A stretch of DNA of 64,000 nt from positions 36,263 to 100,262 of the forward strand of contig JAYPWI010000011.1 of the NCBI GenBank assembly GCA_038135065.1. The letters run 5' to 3'. Below are positions 7,652-16,224 of this stretch, piece by piece. The notes beneath the pieces were generated by a model. The model ran no database searches and was not told the origin of the DNA. It was given only the letters and a program-made list of their open reading frames with translations. Numbering within the stretch: the stretch's first letter is position 1; every line of letters begins with the position of its first letter. The DNA comes from JAYPWI01 sp038135065. Lineage in GTDB: Bacteria > Actinomycetota > Acidimicrobiia > Acidimicrobiales > Poriferisodalaceae. The translations under genes and the position numbers were made by a program.

Positions 7652-8746
7652 GTGGCCGATGTGGTGGTGCAGGGGCGGGCGACGGCGTTGTCCGACATCG
7701 ACGAGCAGTGGCTGACCGCCGCCCTAGAGCAAGCGGGGGCCACCGAGGGGGCCCGGGTGGTCGCCATGTCGGCCACGCCGATCGGCACCGGGCAGGTCGG
7801 GGAGAACGTGCGCTTCGACTTGGTCTGGTCGCAGTCGGGGCCCCATCCGATGTCGGTCGTCGGAAAGTTCCCATCGACCAGCGAAGTCAGCCTGGCCGCA
7901 GCAGCGGCCACCGAGACCTACATACGCGAGGTGGGCTTCTACCGGGACGTGCAGGACCGGGTGTCGGTGCCGTGTCCTCGGGTCTACCGCCTGGAGGAGG
8001 ACCTCGACGCCAACCAGTTCGTGCTGCTCATGGAGGACATCACCCCAGCCCGGGTGGGTGATCAGCTGACTGGGTGCAGCGTCGACGACGCCCGCCTGGC
8101 TCTCGAGGCCATCGCCCCGCTGCACGCCGATACCTGGGGCCGGGTCGCCGAGTTCGCCCACCTGGGTTGGGTCGGGGTGCCCAGTCCCGAGGGCCTGCGT
8201 CAGCGGGTTGAGCTGGTCGAAGCCCTGTGGCCGGGATTCGAGGAGCGGTACCGGACCCGTCTCGATCCTGCCGACCTCGAGCAGGGGCGCTGGCTCCGAG
8301 ACCATGTGCTCGCCGTGGGAATAGGCCTCGGGCACTGCACGGGCTGCCTCACCCACAACGACTTCCGCCTCGACAACCTGCTCTTCGGCGAGGGGCCAGG
8401 GTCCCGGCCGGTGACCGTCGTGGACTGGCAGACGATTCGGCCTGGAGTGGGTGTGGTCGACGTCGCCTACTTCCTCGGCGCCGGCCTGCTGCCCGAGCTG
8501 CGGCGGGAGCACGAAGAGGGGCTTCTCGCTCACTACGCGGGGTGTCTTCGCGCTGCAGGGGTTGTCGTGTCCGACGACGAGTTGGGCGTGGGCTACCGAC
8601 TCGGATCGACGAGCGGCTACCTGATGGCCATCGTGGCCAGCCAATTGGTGCAACAGACCGAACGGGGCGACGAGATGTTCCTCGCCATGGCCTCCCGTCA
8701 CGCCGATCAGATGCGGGCGATGGACGTCGCATCACAGGTGGGGTGA
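7652..8746 (+). CDS. APH-family small-molecule kinase (ACAD10/11-type partner)
   Basis: The 364-aa protein has the aminoglycoside phosphotransferase kinase fold. It shows a lysine strand ('MSVVGKFPS'), the hinge 'FVLLMEDI', the catalytic loop 'LTHNDFRLDNLLF' (near residue 235) and the metal-binding 'VVDWQTIRPG'. In mammals the same kinase domain is fused to an acyl-CoA dehydrogenase (ACAD10/ACAD11), and bacteria use separate LvaA-like kinases to phosphorylate 4-hydroxyacyl-CoA. An ACAD11-type dehydrogenase lies two genes downstream, so a hydroxyacyl kinase is more likely than antibiotic resistance. GTG 7652 is taken as the start, with GGGGG upstream. The next gene follows after 6 nt. Confidence 0.85.
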   Translation: MADVVVQGRATALSDIDEQWLTAALEQAGATEGARVVAMSATPIGTGQVGENVRFDLVWSQSGPHPMSVVGKFPSTSEVSLAAAAATETYIREVGFYRDVQDRVSVPCPRVYRLEEDLDANQFVLLMEDITPARVGDQLTGCSVDDARLALEAIAPLHADTWGRVAEFAHLGWVGVPSPEGLRQRVELVEALWPGFEERYRTRLDPADLEQGRWLRDHVLAVGIGLGHCTGCLTHNDFRLDNLLFGEGPGSRPVTVVDWQTIRPGVGVVDVAYFLGAGLLPELRREHEEGLLAHYAGCLRAAGVVVSDDELGVGYRLGSTSGYLMAIVASQLVQQTERGDEMFLAMASRHADQMRAMDVASQVG

Positions 8747-8752
8747 ACTGCC

Positions 8753-9868
8753 ATGGTGCTCCATCGCCTCGATGACTATCCGATCCATCAGACGTCACAG
8801 GGCCTCGCCCACCTGGCCACCGATTCGCCCAACGCCTACGACCGGTTCTTCTTCAACGGGTGGCACCCCGACGGCGACGTCTTCTTCGCCGCGGCCCTGG
8901 GGGTGTACCCGAACCGCTCGGTGATGGACGCCGCGTTCTCGGTGGTCGTCGATGGGAACCAGCACAACGTGCGGGCCTCTCGACGAGCCCCTCAGGACCG
9001 CACCCTCACCTCGGTGCCGCCCATCACGGTCACCGTCATCGAACCGATGCTGCGACATCGCATCGAGGTGAACGCCGATCACGGGGTATCTGCCGACCTG
9101 GAGTTCCGGGCGATCACCCCGGCCGTCGAGGAACCTCGTTTCGTGCGCGCCGTCGACCACCGGGTGGTGATGGATTACACCCGCCTCACCCAGTTCGGGC
9201 GCTGGCAGGGCTGGATCGATGTCGACGGCCGACGGATCGAGGTGGACACCTCCCACTGCGGAGTCCGAGACCGGTCGTGGGGGATCCGCAGTGTGGGCGA
9301 CCAGCCCGTGGGGCCCCAGACCGCGCCCCAGTTCTTCTGGATCTGGTGCCCGACCGTGTTCGACGACCGGTGCACCCACCTGGCTCTCAACCATGATGGT
9401 CAAGGCCGTCCTTGGCATCAGAGCGGAGCCATGGTCCCTCTGCTGCAGCCCGATGGGCAGTCTGCAGAGGCTGCGGTCGACCAGCAGCGGATCGTGCGAG
9501 CCGACCGGGCCGACGTGGATGTCGCCTGGCAGGCCGGTACTCGCTGGGCAGCGGGCGTGACCACCCGTGCGGAGATGTGGGACCGGGAGCCCCTCGAGGT
9601 CGTCTACGAACCGCTGGTCCGCTTCCAGATGAGCGGCATCGGCTACCTGGCGGGGGAGTGGCGGCACGGGATCTGGCGGGGCGATCACGACAGTACTCGG
9701 GACGACATGGTCCTGGCCGACCTCGATCCCCTGGTCCCCGAGCACCTGCACATCCAGGCCCTGTGCCGGGCCCGGTGGGGGGATCGGGTGGGCACGGGGG
9801 TGGTGGAACAGCTGGTGATCGGTCCCCACGCACCGTCGGGGTTCGAGGGAATTCTCGACGGGGCCTGA
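8753..9868 (+). CDS. Uncharacterised protein, possible lipocalin-like (CrtC/AttH-type) fold
   Basis: This 371-aa protein is not assigned with confidence. It is rich in Trp and beta-strand pattern, with 'FFFNGWHPDGDVFFAAALGVYPN' as a domain mark near the N-terminus, 'HCGVRDRSWGIRSVG' in the middle and 'GYLAGEWRHGIWRG' late. The 'RDRSWG' motif and the two-half beta layout recall actinobacterial proteins related to CrtC/AttH-like barrels. There is no signal peptide or membrane segment. It lies between the APH-type kinase and the ACAD11-type dehydrogenase, probably in one transcription unit, so a part in the same acyl pathway is inferred from context only. Confidence 0.6.
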   Translation: MVLHRLDDYPIHQTSQGLAHLATDSPNAYDRFFFNGWHPDGDVFFAAALGVYPNRSVMDAAFSVVVDGNQHNVRASRRAPQDRTLTSVPPITVTVIEPMLRHRIEVNADHGVSADLEFRAITPAVEEPRFVRAVDHRVVMDYTRLTQFGRWQGWIDVDGRRIEVDTSHCGVRDRSWGIRSVGDQPVGPQTAPQFFWIWCPTVFDDRCTHLALNHDGQGRPWHQSGAMVPLLQPDGQSAEAAVDQQRIVRADRADVDVAWQAGTRWAAGVTTRAEMWDREPLEVVYEPLVRFQMSGIGYLAGEWRHGIWRGDHDSTRDDMVLADLDPLVPEHLHIQALCRARWGDRVGTGVVEQLVIGPHAPSGFEGILDGA

Positions 9869-9931
9869 CCACCGGCGAGCGGAACCCACGCAGGTGTGCT
9901 ACCCAATAATCACTTGGTGCGAGGGGCACCG

Positions 9932-11179
9932 ATGGCAAAGGACCTGACGATGCACGGATTCACGGACAAGGGCCTCGAGATGCAGGAGGCGGTGAAGTCG
10001 TACATGGACGACTTCATCTATCCCAACGAGGAGGAGTACTACGCCGAGATGGCGGCGATGGACGACCCTCACGGCACCCCGCCCCTGATGGAGAAGCTCA
10101 AGGCTGCTGCCAAGGAGCGGGGCCTGTGGAACCTGTTCATCCCCCACCTCGATCCTGAGGCCCCCGGCACGAAGATGTCGAACCTCGACTACGCCCCCAT
10201 CTCCGAACAACTGGGGAAGGTGCCGTTCTCCTCGGAGGCCCTCAACTGCTCCGCCCCCGACACGGGCAACATGGAGATCCTGAACCTCTACGCCTCCGAC
10301 GCCGTGAAGCAGCGGTGGCTGGCCCCCCTGCTCGAGGGGGAGATCCGTTCCGCCTTCTCCATGACCGAGCCGGCGGTCGCCTCGTCCGACGCCTCCAACA
10401 TCGAGCTGCGCATCGATCGCGATGGTGATCAGTACGTCCTCAACGGCACGAAGTGGTTCTCGTCCAACGCCCTGCGTCCAGAGTGCGAAGTGCTGATCGT
10501 GATGGGCAAGAACGACCCGGACGGCCCACGGCACCGCCAGCAGTCGATGATCGTCGTTCCCAAGAACACCCCGGGGATCAGCATCGGTCGTGACCCACTG
10601 GTGTTCGGTTATCACGACCGGGGCGGTCACCCCGAGGTCATCTACGACAACGTGCGAGTGCCCGAGGACCACATCCTGGGCGGCGAGGGCGAGGGGTTCG
10701 CTATCAGCCAGGCCCGGCTCGGCCCTGGCCGCATCCACCACTGCATGCGCTCTATCGGGGTCGCCGAGCGGGCCCTGGAGATCATGGTGAAGCGCAGCCT
10801 CCAGCGCGAGACCTTCGGTCGTTCGTTGGCTCACCATGGTGTGGTGCAGGACGACATCGCTCGATCCCGCATCGAGATCGACCAGGCCAGGCAGTACGTG
10901 TTCCACGTGGCCTACCTGATGGACACCGTCGGGAACAAGGCCGCTGCCCAAGAGATCTCGGGCATCAAGGTGGCCATTCCGAACATGGCCCTGCAGGTCA
11001 TCGATCGGGCCATCCAGGTCCATGGGGCGGCCGGCGTCACCCAGTTCACCCCGCTCGCTCACATGTGGGCCCACATGCGGACCTTGCGCATCGCCGACGG
11101 TCCCGACGAGGTGCACAAGATGACCATCGCCCGGCGGGAGATCCGGCGTCACGAGCCGAGCTTCCGCATGAACGGCTGA
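9932..11179 (+). CDS. Acyl-CoA dehydrogenase, ACAD11-type
   Basis: The 415-aa product has the full acyl-CoA dehydrogenase layout. The N-terminal helical domain is followed by the beta-domain flavin signature 'FSMTEPAVASSDASNIE' (near residue 140) and the C-terminal helical domain. The helices 'QRETFGRSLAHHGVVQDDIA' and the ending 'MRTLRIADGPDEVHKMTIA' are typical of ACAD10/ACAD11 rather than of short-chain dehydrogenases. With the upstream APH-type kinase it rebuilds the two halves of the mammalian fusion, which suggests removal of a 4-hydroxy group via a phosphorylated intermediate. ATG 9932 is preceded by GAGGGGC. A CCAA-7-TTGG inverted repeat at 9902-9916 lies just upstream. Confidence 0.9.
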   Translation: MAKDLTMHGFTDKGLEMQEAVKSYMDDFIYPNEEEYYAEMAAMDDPHGTPPLMEKLKAAAKERGLWNLFIPHLDPEAPGTKMSNLDYAPISEQLGKVPFSSEALNCSAPDTGNMEILNLYASDAVKQRWLAPLLEGEIRSAFSMTEPAVASSDASNIELRIDRDGDQYVLNGTKWFSSNALRPECEVLIVMGKNDPDGPRHRQQSMIVVPKNTPGISIGRDPLVFGYHDRGGHPEVIYDNVRVPEDHILGGEGEGFAISQARLGPGRIHHCMRSIGVAERALEIMVKRSLQRETFGRSLAHHGVVQDDIARSRIEIDQARQYVFHVAYLMDTVGNKAAAQEISGIKVAIPNMALQVIDRAIQVHGAAGVTQFTPLAHMWAHMRTLRIADGPDEVHKMTIARREIRRHEPSFRMNG

Positions 11180-11194
11180 TCGCTGTCTCGACAG

Positions 11195-11223
11195 GGCGGG
11201 GGCATCGGCACGGTGCCCCCGCC
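11195..11223 (+). terminator. Strong GC hairpin after the acyl-CoA dehydrogenase gene
   Basis: GGCGGGGGCA (11195-11204) and TGCCCCCGCC (11214-11223) form a perfect 10-bp stem around a 9-nt loop, 16 nt after the stop codon. No T-run follows, as is common for actinobacterial terminators. Confidence 0.7.
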
Positions 11224-11257
11224 TCGTCGCGTTCGGCGGGGGAGCGGCCGCTGAGGG

Positions 11258-11263
11258 TACGGT
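11258..11263 (+). promoter_or_regulatory. -10 element TACGGT (leaderless start at 11271)
   Basis: TACGGT lies 7 nt before the ATG at 11271 and downstream of the terminator hairpin, marking a new transcription unit. Confidence 0.55.
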
Positions 11264-11270
11264 TGGCTGC

Positions 11271-11699
11271 ATGACAGCGGGGGAACGAATCGAGGCCTAC
11301 TTCGTGTCGTGCGGGCACGGCTCGGCCGAGGACATCGGCGCCCACTTCACCCCCGACGCCGTGATCTGGGACACCAACGTTCGGCCCCTGCGGGGGCGAG
11401 CCGACATCGGTGCATCGTGGGTGGCCGTTCGGGACCGGTGGGGCGGCGCCGAGTGGTTCGTGGACTCTCTCGTCGAGGGGCCACACGGCGACACCGCGGC
11501 CATCGAATGGTCCATGACCGGGATCGAGCCCGTGGACCAGCGCCCGTTCGTGTTCCGGGGCAGTGAGCACTACCGCCTTGTGAACGGTCTCATCGACGAG
11601 ATCCGTCAGTACTGGACGTTCGATGCCGAGCGTCTGGACACCGGACTGCGCGGGTTCGACTACGGCATCGACGGCGGCCAGGAGGCGACAGACCGATGA
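11271..11699 (+). CDS. SnoaL-like / NTF2-fold protein
   Basis: The 142-aa protein has the cone-shaped alpha+beta pattern of SnoaL-like polyketide cyclases and ketosteroid-isomerase relatives. It opens with a helix ('GERIEAYFVSCG'), then 'HFTPDAVIWDTNVRPLRGRADI', a strand with 'AAIEWSMTG', 'FRGSEHYRLVNGLIDEIRQYW' and a short tail. Such proteins bind hydrophobic ring compounds and catalyse isomerisation, hydration or small ring closure. The stop overlaps the start of the VOC gene (ATGA at 11696), so they are co-translated. The reaction is unknown. Confidence 0.85.
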   Translation: MTAGERIEAYFVSCGHGSAEDIGAHFTPDAVIWDTNVRPLRGRADIGASWVAVRDRWGGAEWFVDSLVEGPHGDTAAIEWSMTGIEPVDQRPFVFRGSEHYRLVNGLIDEIRQYWTFDAERLDTGLRGFDYGIDGGQEATDR

Positions 11700-12079
11700 G
11701 CGAGCACCAACTACGGGCAGTGGGCGTCACTCTGGACTCCAACGATCCCGTTCGCACTGCCGATTTCTGGCAGGCCGCCATCGGCTTCCGACACCGAGAG
11801 GGTGACGGTGACCCCTACATCACCCTGTCGGACAGTCCGGCCGGTCGGCCTCTCAACCACCTGACCATCCAGCGGGTACCCGAGGGCAAGGCGGCAAAGC
11901 ACCGCCTTCACTTGGACCTGTTCGTCGGTGACGACGAGGCAACCATCGCGACCCTCGTCGAGTTGGGAGCCACTGTGCTGGTGCCCGCCGCCGGTCCCGG
12001 GCACATGGGGATGACGGCCACCGTGATGGCCGACCCCGATGGTGGAGAGTTCTGTGTCGTATGCAGGAGGTCGAACTGA
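11696..12079 (+). CDS. VOC (glyoxalase-like domain) protein
   Basis: The 127-aa protein has two betaalphabetabetabeta units of the vicinal-oxygen-chelate fold. The first runs 'AVGVTLDSNDPVRTADFWQAAIGF' (domain mark) and the second 'HRLHLDLFVGDDEATIATLVELGATVL', closing with 'ADPDGGEFCVV'. A His-Leu-Asp strand and the C-terminal 'GGEFCVV' glutamate are where metal ligands lie in glyoxalase-like members. It sits between SnoaL and a PhyH-type oxygenase with overlapping ends on both sides, in a four-gene unit with an MFS carrier. No substrate is evident. Confidence 0.85.
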   Translation: MSEHQLRAVGVTLDSNDPVRTADFWQAAIGFRHREGDGDPYITLSDSPAGRPLNHLTIQRVPEGKAAKHRLHLDLFVGDDEATIATLVELGATVLVPAAGPGHMGMTATVMADPDGGEFCVVCRRSN

Positions 12080-13236
12080 TGGCCCTTCGCACCGCCCGAG
12101 TTCCCATCGTCGGATACGGCGAACACGAGGACGCGATGGTTGCGTACCGGGCGGCTGGCACCGAACGGGCCATGTCGTTGGGCAACCGTGGTCCGTTGCG
12201 CTTCGACGAGGAAGGTCGGGTCAGTGCCGACATCCTCGATGCCTACGACGAACACGGCTTCTATGTGTTCACCGGCGTGTTCGGAGCGGAGGAATTGGAC
12301 GAGATCGAGGCCGATGTGGTCCGCCTGCTCGATCGGGGACCCGTCGACAAGGACAGCCCGGTCGACCGCTACGGCCAACCGGCGCTGGGGGCCGATTGTC
12401 AGGCGCGTAACTACGTATGGGTGGAGCCCCTCACCGACCCCTTGGGCGGGACCAGTGCCTCCCATGGGCGTCACGAAGCCAAGATGTTCGAGCCCGAGCC
12501 CCCCGCTGACGCACCTGACCACGTCGTGCAACTGGTGTTGGGTTCGCTGCAGTTCAGCGATGCCTGTCTGCGGGTCTACGGCCACCACGGGTTGCTCAAG
12601 GTGGCAGAGGCCATCAACGGTCCCGACTTCACCCCGTTCAACGAGGCCGTGTGGATCAAACAGCCCGGCCTCGGCGGTTCTGTGGCCTGGCATCAGGACG
12701 GGTGGACTCACTGGCAGGATCCCGACCTCGACCACCACACCCACGGCTTCAACTTCATGGCCCAGCTCTATGGCTGCGACGCGGCCAATGGGCTGTGGGT
12801 GGTCCCGGGCTCACACCGCAGGGGCAAGCTGGACATCAAGGGGATGGTTGCCGCTGCGGGATCTGATCGCCTCCCCGATGCCGTGCCCGTGATCTGCGAC
12901 CCGGGCGACGTGGCCATGACCAGCCGCCAAGCCGTGCACGGGTCCTTTGCCAACACGAGCCCGGCCCCCCGGGTGACCATCAACTTCGGCTTCCACCGAC
13001 GGTCCTCCGTGCTGGGCGTGCGGAGCGGCGGTGTGCACAACCCGATCTCGGAGTACACCGAGGAGTACATCTTCGAACGCTCGAAGTGCATTGCGTGGGC
13101 CATCGACGCCCGAGCAGAACGATTCCCCGACGAGCCCCGCTACGAGTATCAGCCCCTGGTCGGCATGGGCCTGCGCTGGGACGACGACGCCCGGGCTGCA
13201 CTGAAGGACTACAACCTGCGGGACATCGGAATCTGA
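12079..13236 (+). CDS. Phytanoyl-CoA dioxygenase (PhyH) family oxygenase
   Basis: The 385-aa protein is a non-haem Fe(II)/2-oxoglutarate oxygenase of the PhyH group. The double-stranded helix carries 'VAWHQDGWTHW' with the HxD pair (near residue 204) and 'SRQAVHGSFANTSPAPRVTINFG' (domain mark) with the distal His and the 2-oxoglutarate Arg (near residues 289-302). Members hydroxylate the alpha position of acyl-CoAs or other small hydrophobic substrates. ATG 12079 is chosen over 12061 because AGGAGG lies 8 nt upstream and the stop of the VOC gene overlaps it. It is followed by an MFS carrier after 5 nt. Confidence 0.88.
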   Translation: MALRTARVPIVGYGEHEDAMVAYRAAGTERAMSLGNRGPLRFDEEGRVSADILDAYDEHGFYVFTGVFGAEELDEIEADVVRLLDRGPVDKDSPVDRYGQPALGADCQARNYVWVEPLTDPLGGTSASHGRHEAKMFEPEPPADAPDHVVQLVLGSLQFSDACLRVYGHHGLLKVAEAINGPDFTPFNEAVWIKQPGLGGSVAWHQDGWTHWQDPDLDHHTHGFNFMAQLYGCDAANGLWVVPGSHRRGKLDIKGMVAAAGSDRLPDAVPVICDPGDVAMTSRQAVHGSFANTSPAPRVTINFGFHRRSSVLGVRSGGVHNPISEYTEEYIFERSKCIAWAIDARAERFPDEPRYEYQPLVGMGLRWDDDARAALKDYNLRDIGI

Positions 13237-13241
13237 CCCCT

Positions 13242-14432
13242 ATGACCCACAACGGGCCTCCGACGGCCGTCGAAGACCTGCGGGCGTGGGCGGTGGCCTG
13301 GACGGGATTCGCGGCGAACGTCATCACCTTCGGGGTCTTGTTCAGCTTCGGCGTCTACCTGACGCCCTTGGCAGAGGAGTTCGACACCACGACGGGCCCG
13401 GTCAGCGGTCTGTTCAGCGCCGCCGTGCTCGTCTACTACCTGTCGGGAGCCGTCGGAGGCCGCCTCGGCGATCGATACGGGACCCGACCCGTGGTCGGGG
13501 TCGGGGCGGTCACCATCGGGGTGGCCTTACTGTTGGCTGCGCGAGCCGACGCCTTGTGGCAGCTGTACGTGCTCTATCCGGTCATCGGGATCGCAGTCGG
13601 GTGCTGCTACCCGCCCTTGGTGGGCGCGGTGGGGCAGCGGTTCGAACGACGGAGGGTGATGGCCATCGCCATCGTGTTGGCCGGGGTCGGCGCCGGCACC
13701 TGGATCATGCCCCCGGTCGCCCGTTGGGCCGTCGACACCTACGGATGGAGAGACACCTTCAGCGGTTGGGCCGTGGCCGCTACCGCGGTGATCGGGCTCG
13801 TGGTGGTGGTCGTCGGACGACCACCCGATGCCACCGGCGGCCCTGCCCACCAGCCCGTTCTGGCTCGAGACCTCGCCGGAATGAGATCGTTCCGTCGCCT
13901 GTACCTGGCCATCATCCTCGTTTCCCCAGGCTTCTACGCCCCCATCGCCTTCCTCAACGACTACGCAGTGGACCGGCAGGTGACGCCGGGCCGAGCCGCT
14001 GCCCTCGTCGGAGTGATCGGCGGCACCACGGTGATCACCAGGTTCATCGTCGGTGCACTCGGCCCCAGGTTCGACGGTCTGGCCCAGTACCGGCTTGCGT
14101 ACCTCGTCATGACGGCTGGCCTGATCGTGTGGTGGTCCTCCGGTTCCTCCTATGTGGCGATGGTGGCTGCGGCCAGTCTCCACGGCGTTGGATGGGCTGT
14201 ATGGGTCACGGCAGCCCCATTGGTCATGGTGACCTGGTTCGGGCCCCGCGATCTGGGTGGTGCGCTGGGAGCCCTCTACACGGGGCTCGGGCTCGGTGCC
14301 CTGCTCGGCCCAGTGGTGAGTGGGTTCATCATCGACGGCGCCGGCTACCGCTGGGCGGTTGCCGTGGTCGTGGTCACCAACCTGGTGGCCATCGCCGTGG
14401 CCCGGACAGTGACCTCGCCGCTCGAGGCCTAG
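13242..14432 (+). CDS. MFS transporter, monocarboxylate-type
   Basis: The 396-aa protein has 12 predicted membrane segments and the MFS loop signature 'GRLGDRYGTRPVVGVG' after segment 2. The spacing resembles the monocarboxylate/oxalate porter branch, with a Trp-rich start ('LRAWAVAWTGFAANVITFG') like the MFS carrier at 22150. It probably imports or exports a small carboxylate linked to the SnoaL-VOC-PhyH unit, since it starts 5 nt after PhyH. Its stop shares the tetranucleotide CTAG with the stop of the convergent cysQ gene. Confidence 0.88.
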   Translation: MTHNGPPTAVEDLRAWAVAWTGFAANVITFGVLFSFGVYLTPLAEEFDTTTGPVSGLFSAAVLVYYLSGAVGGRLGDRYGTRPVVGVGAVTIGVALLLAARADALWQLYVLYPVIGIAVGCCYPPLVGAVGQRFERRRVMAIAIVLAGVGAGTWIMPPVARWAVDTYGWRDTFSGWAVAATAVIGLVVVVVGRPPDATGGPAHQPVLARDLAGMRSFRRLYLAIILVSPGFYAPIAFLNDYAVDRQVTPGRAAALVGVIGGTTVITRFIVGALGPRFDGLAQYRLAYLVMTAGLIVWWSSGSSYVAMVAAASLHGVGWAVWVTAAPLVMVTWFGPRDLGGALGALYTGLGLGALLGPVVSGFIIDGAGYRWAVAVVVVTNLVAIAVARTVTSPLEA

Positions 14433-15172
14433 CTCAGACCAGCTGCCGCTTCGATGGCGGCGTCGGCGAACTCCGGCCGGCAGATCAGAAGATCCGGTAG
14501 ATAGGGGTCCGCGTTGTTGTAGACGAGGGGGCTGCCGTCGAGGCGCGACGCGTGGAGCCCGGCGGCAAGGGCGACGGCGACGGGAGCGCAGTTGTCCCAT
14601 TCGTACTGCCCTCCGGTGTGGGCGTAGACGTCGGCCTCGCCTCGCACCACGGCCATGGCCTTGGCGCCCGCTGAGCCCATGAACACCAGTTGCCCGGACA
14701 GCGCGGCGGCGATCGCCTCAGCAGCTGGTCCTGGGCGGGTACGGCTGGCGATCACCCGCGGTGGTCCGTCGGCTCGGACGGGGACCGATGCCGGCGGGTG
14801 CGAGGCGAGGGTTACGCCCAATGCGGGGAGGGCGACTGCCCCGATCGTCACGGCTCCGCCGATGGCCAGGGCTACATGGACTGCCCAGTCGGTTCGGCCC
14901 GCCTCGCCGAATTCGCGGGTGCCGTCGAGGGGGTCCACGATCCACACCCGCTCGTGGTTCAGGCGGTCGAGATCGTCGCGACCCTCCTCGCTGAGCACGG
15001 CATCGGTGGGTCGCTCGTCGGCGAGACGGGCGGCGATCACCTCGTGCGACCGTCGGTCGCCTTCGTCCTTGAGCTTTTGGGGGTCGTCGTGGCCCAGGTC
15101 GTTTCGGATCTCGAGCAGTAGTTGACCGGCATGGGTCGCCAATGCTGCGGCAAGTGTTGCGTCGTCGATCAT
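14429..15172 (-). CDS. cysQ: 3'(2'),5'-bisphosphate nucleotidase CysQ
   Basis: The 247-aa protein belongs to the inositol-monophosphatase superfamily. It has 'VLSEEGRDD' (metal-binding Glu-Glu, near residue 62), the core motif 'WIVDPLDGTREF' (near 77-88) and the C-terminal 'YEWDNCAPVAVALAAGLHAS' with the last Asp ligand. The order and the Trp-Asp-containing last motif match CysQ, which removes the 3'-phosphate from PAP left after sulfate transfer. It is divergent from cysD-cysNC-cysC, which make PAPS, so the pair forms a sulfur-activation module. Confidence 0.88.
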   Translation of the reverse strand: MIDDATLAAALATHAGQLLLEIRNDLGHDDPQKLKDEGDRRSHEVIAARLADERPTDAVLSEEGRDDLDRLNHERVWIVDPLDGTREFGEAGRTDWAVHVALAIGGAVTIGAVALPALGVTLASHPPASVPVRADGPPRVIASRTRPGPAAEAIAAALSGQLVFMGSAGAKAMAVVRGEADVYAHTGGQYEWDNCAPVAVALAAGLHASRLDGSPLVYNNADPYLPDLLICRPEFADAAIEAAAGLS

Positions 15173-15179
15173 CCCACTG

Positions 15180-15185
15180 AGGCTA
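15180..15185 (-). promoter_or_regulatory. -10 element TAGCCT for cysQ (leaderless)
   Basis: On the minus strand TAGCCT ends 7 nt before the ATG at 15172. The rest of the cysQ-cysD gap (15186-15294) must hold the cysD promoter, but I cannot place it. Confidence 0.5.
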
Positions 15186-15294
15186 GGTGGAGGGTGCCCG
15201 CCACGCTAAGTGGTCAGGGGCATCAATTCGGTGACATCATGTGCCGACGTATCAAGGGCGTGGGCGTTTCGTCGCCTGGCCTCTCGAGTTAGTC

Positions 15295-16224
15295 ATGCTT
15301 GCTACACCTGATCTTTCATCACAACCACGGATGACGCACCTCCAGCAACTGGAGTCCGAAGCGATCCACATCATCCGGGAGGTCGTTGCCCAGTTCGAGC
15401 GACCCGTGATGCTGTACTCGATCGGCAAGGACAGCTCCGTGCTGTTGCACCTGGCCAGGAAAGCCTTCTACCCAGGGCGCATACCGTTCCCTCTGCTCCA
15501 CGTGAACACCGGTTGGAAGTTTCGGGAAATGATCGAGTTCCGTGATGCGACTGTTGCCGAGCTCGGGCTCGAGTTGATCAGTCACACGAATCCCGAGGGG
15601 CTCGCCGCTGGCATCAACCCCTTTGATCATGGCTCGAAGAACTACACGGACATCATGAAGACCCAGGCCCTCAAGCAGGCCCTGGATGCAGGGGGCTTCG
15701 ATGCAGCCTTCGGAGGTGCCCGGCGGGACGAGGAGAAGTCCCGGGCCAAGGAGCGGGTGTTCAGCTTCCGAGACCGTCATCATCGGTGGGACCCGAAGAA
15801 CCAGCGCCCAGAACTGTGGAACCTCTACAACGGGCGGGTCGACAAGGGAGAGTCGATCCGCGTCTTCCCCATCAGCAACTGGACCGAGCTCGATGTGTGG
15901 CAGTACATCCACCTGGAGCAGATCCCCATCGTTCCCCTCTATTACTCGGCGCCCAGACCGGTAGTGGAGCGCGACGGGGTGCTCATCATGGTCGACGATG
16001 ATCGCTTCCGCTTCGAAGAGGGCGAGGAGGCGCAGACCCGTTGGATCCGCTTCCGGACCTTGGGTTGCTACCCCCTGTCGGGGGCCGTGGAGTCCACGGC
16101 GACGACCCTGCCCCAGATCATCCAAGAGATGCTGCTGGCCACCCGGTCGGAGCGTGAAGGCCGGGTGATCGACCACGACCAGTCCGGTTCGATGGAGGAG
16201 AAGAAAAAGGAGGGGTATTTCTGA
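15295..16224 (+). CDS. cysD: Sulfate adenylyltransferase small subunit CysD
   Basis: The 309-aa protein makes APS from ATP and sulfate together with CysN. It shows 'LESEAIHIIREVVAQF', the PP-loop 'VMLYSIGKDSSVLLHL' (near residue 43), 'LLHVNTGWKF', 'FGGARRDEEKSRAKERVFSFRD' as a domain mark and 'RTLGCYPLSGAV'. ATG 15295 gives about the usual CysD length; ATG 15331, beginning MTHLQQLE, is also possible. The C-terminus ends with a lysine-rich KKKEGYF, typical for CysD. It overlaps the cysN-cysC start by one base, so the subunits are coupled. Confidence 0.95.
   Translation: MLATPDLSSQPRMTHLQQLESEAIHIIREVVAQFERPVMLYSIGKDSSVLLHLARKAFYPGRIPFPLLHVNTGWKFREMIEFRDATVAELGLELISHTNPEGLAAGINPFDHGSKNYTDIMKTQALKQALDAGGFDAAFGGARRDEEKSRAKERVFSFRDRHHRWDPKNQRPELWNLYNGRVDKGESIRVFPISNWTELDVWQYIHLEQIPIVPLYYSAPRPVVERDGVLIMVDDDRFRFEEGEEAQTRWIRFRTLGCYPLSGAVESTATTLPQIIQEMLLATRSEREGRVIDHDQSGSMEEKKKEGYF

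Noticed and set aside
7652..8746. Aminoglycoside resistance gene
   Set aside because: The family is broad, and pairing with an ACAD11-type dehydrogenase points to a metabolic kinase.
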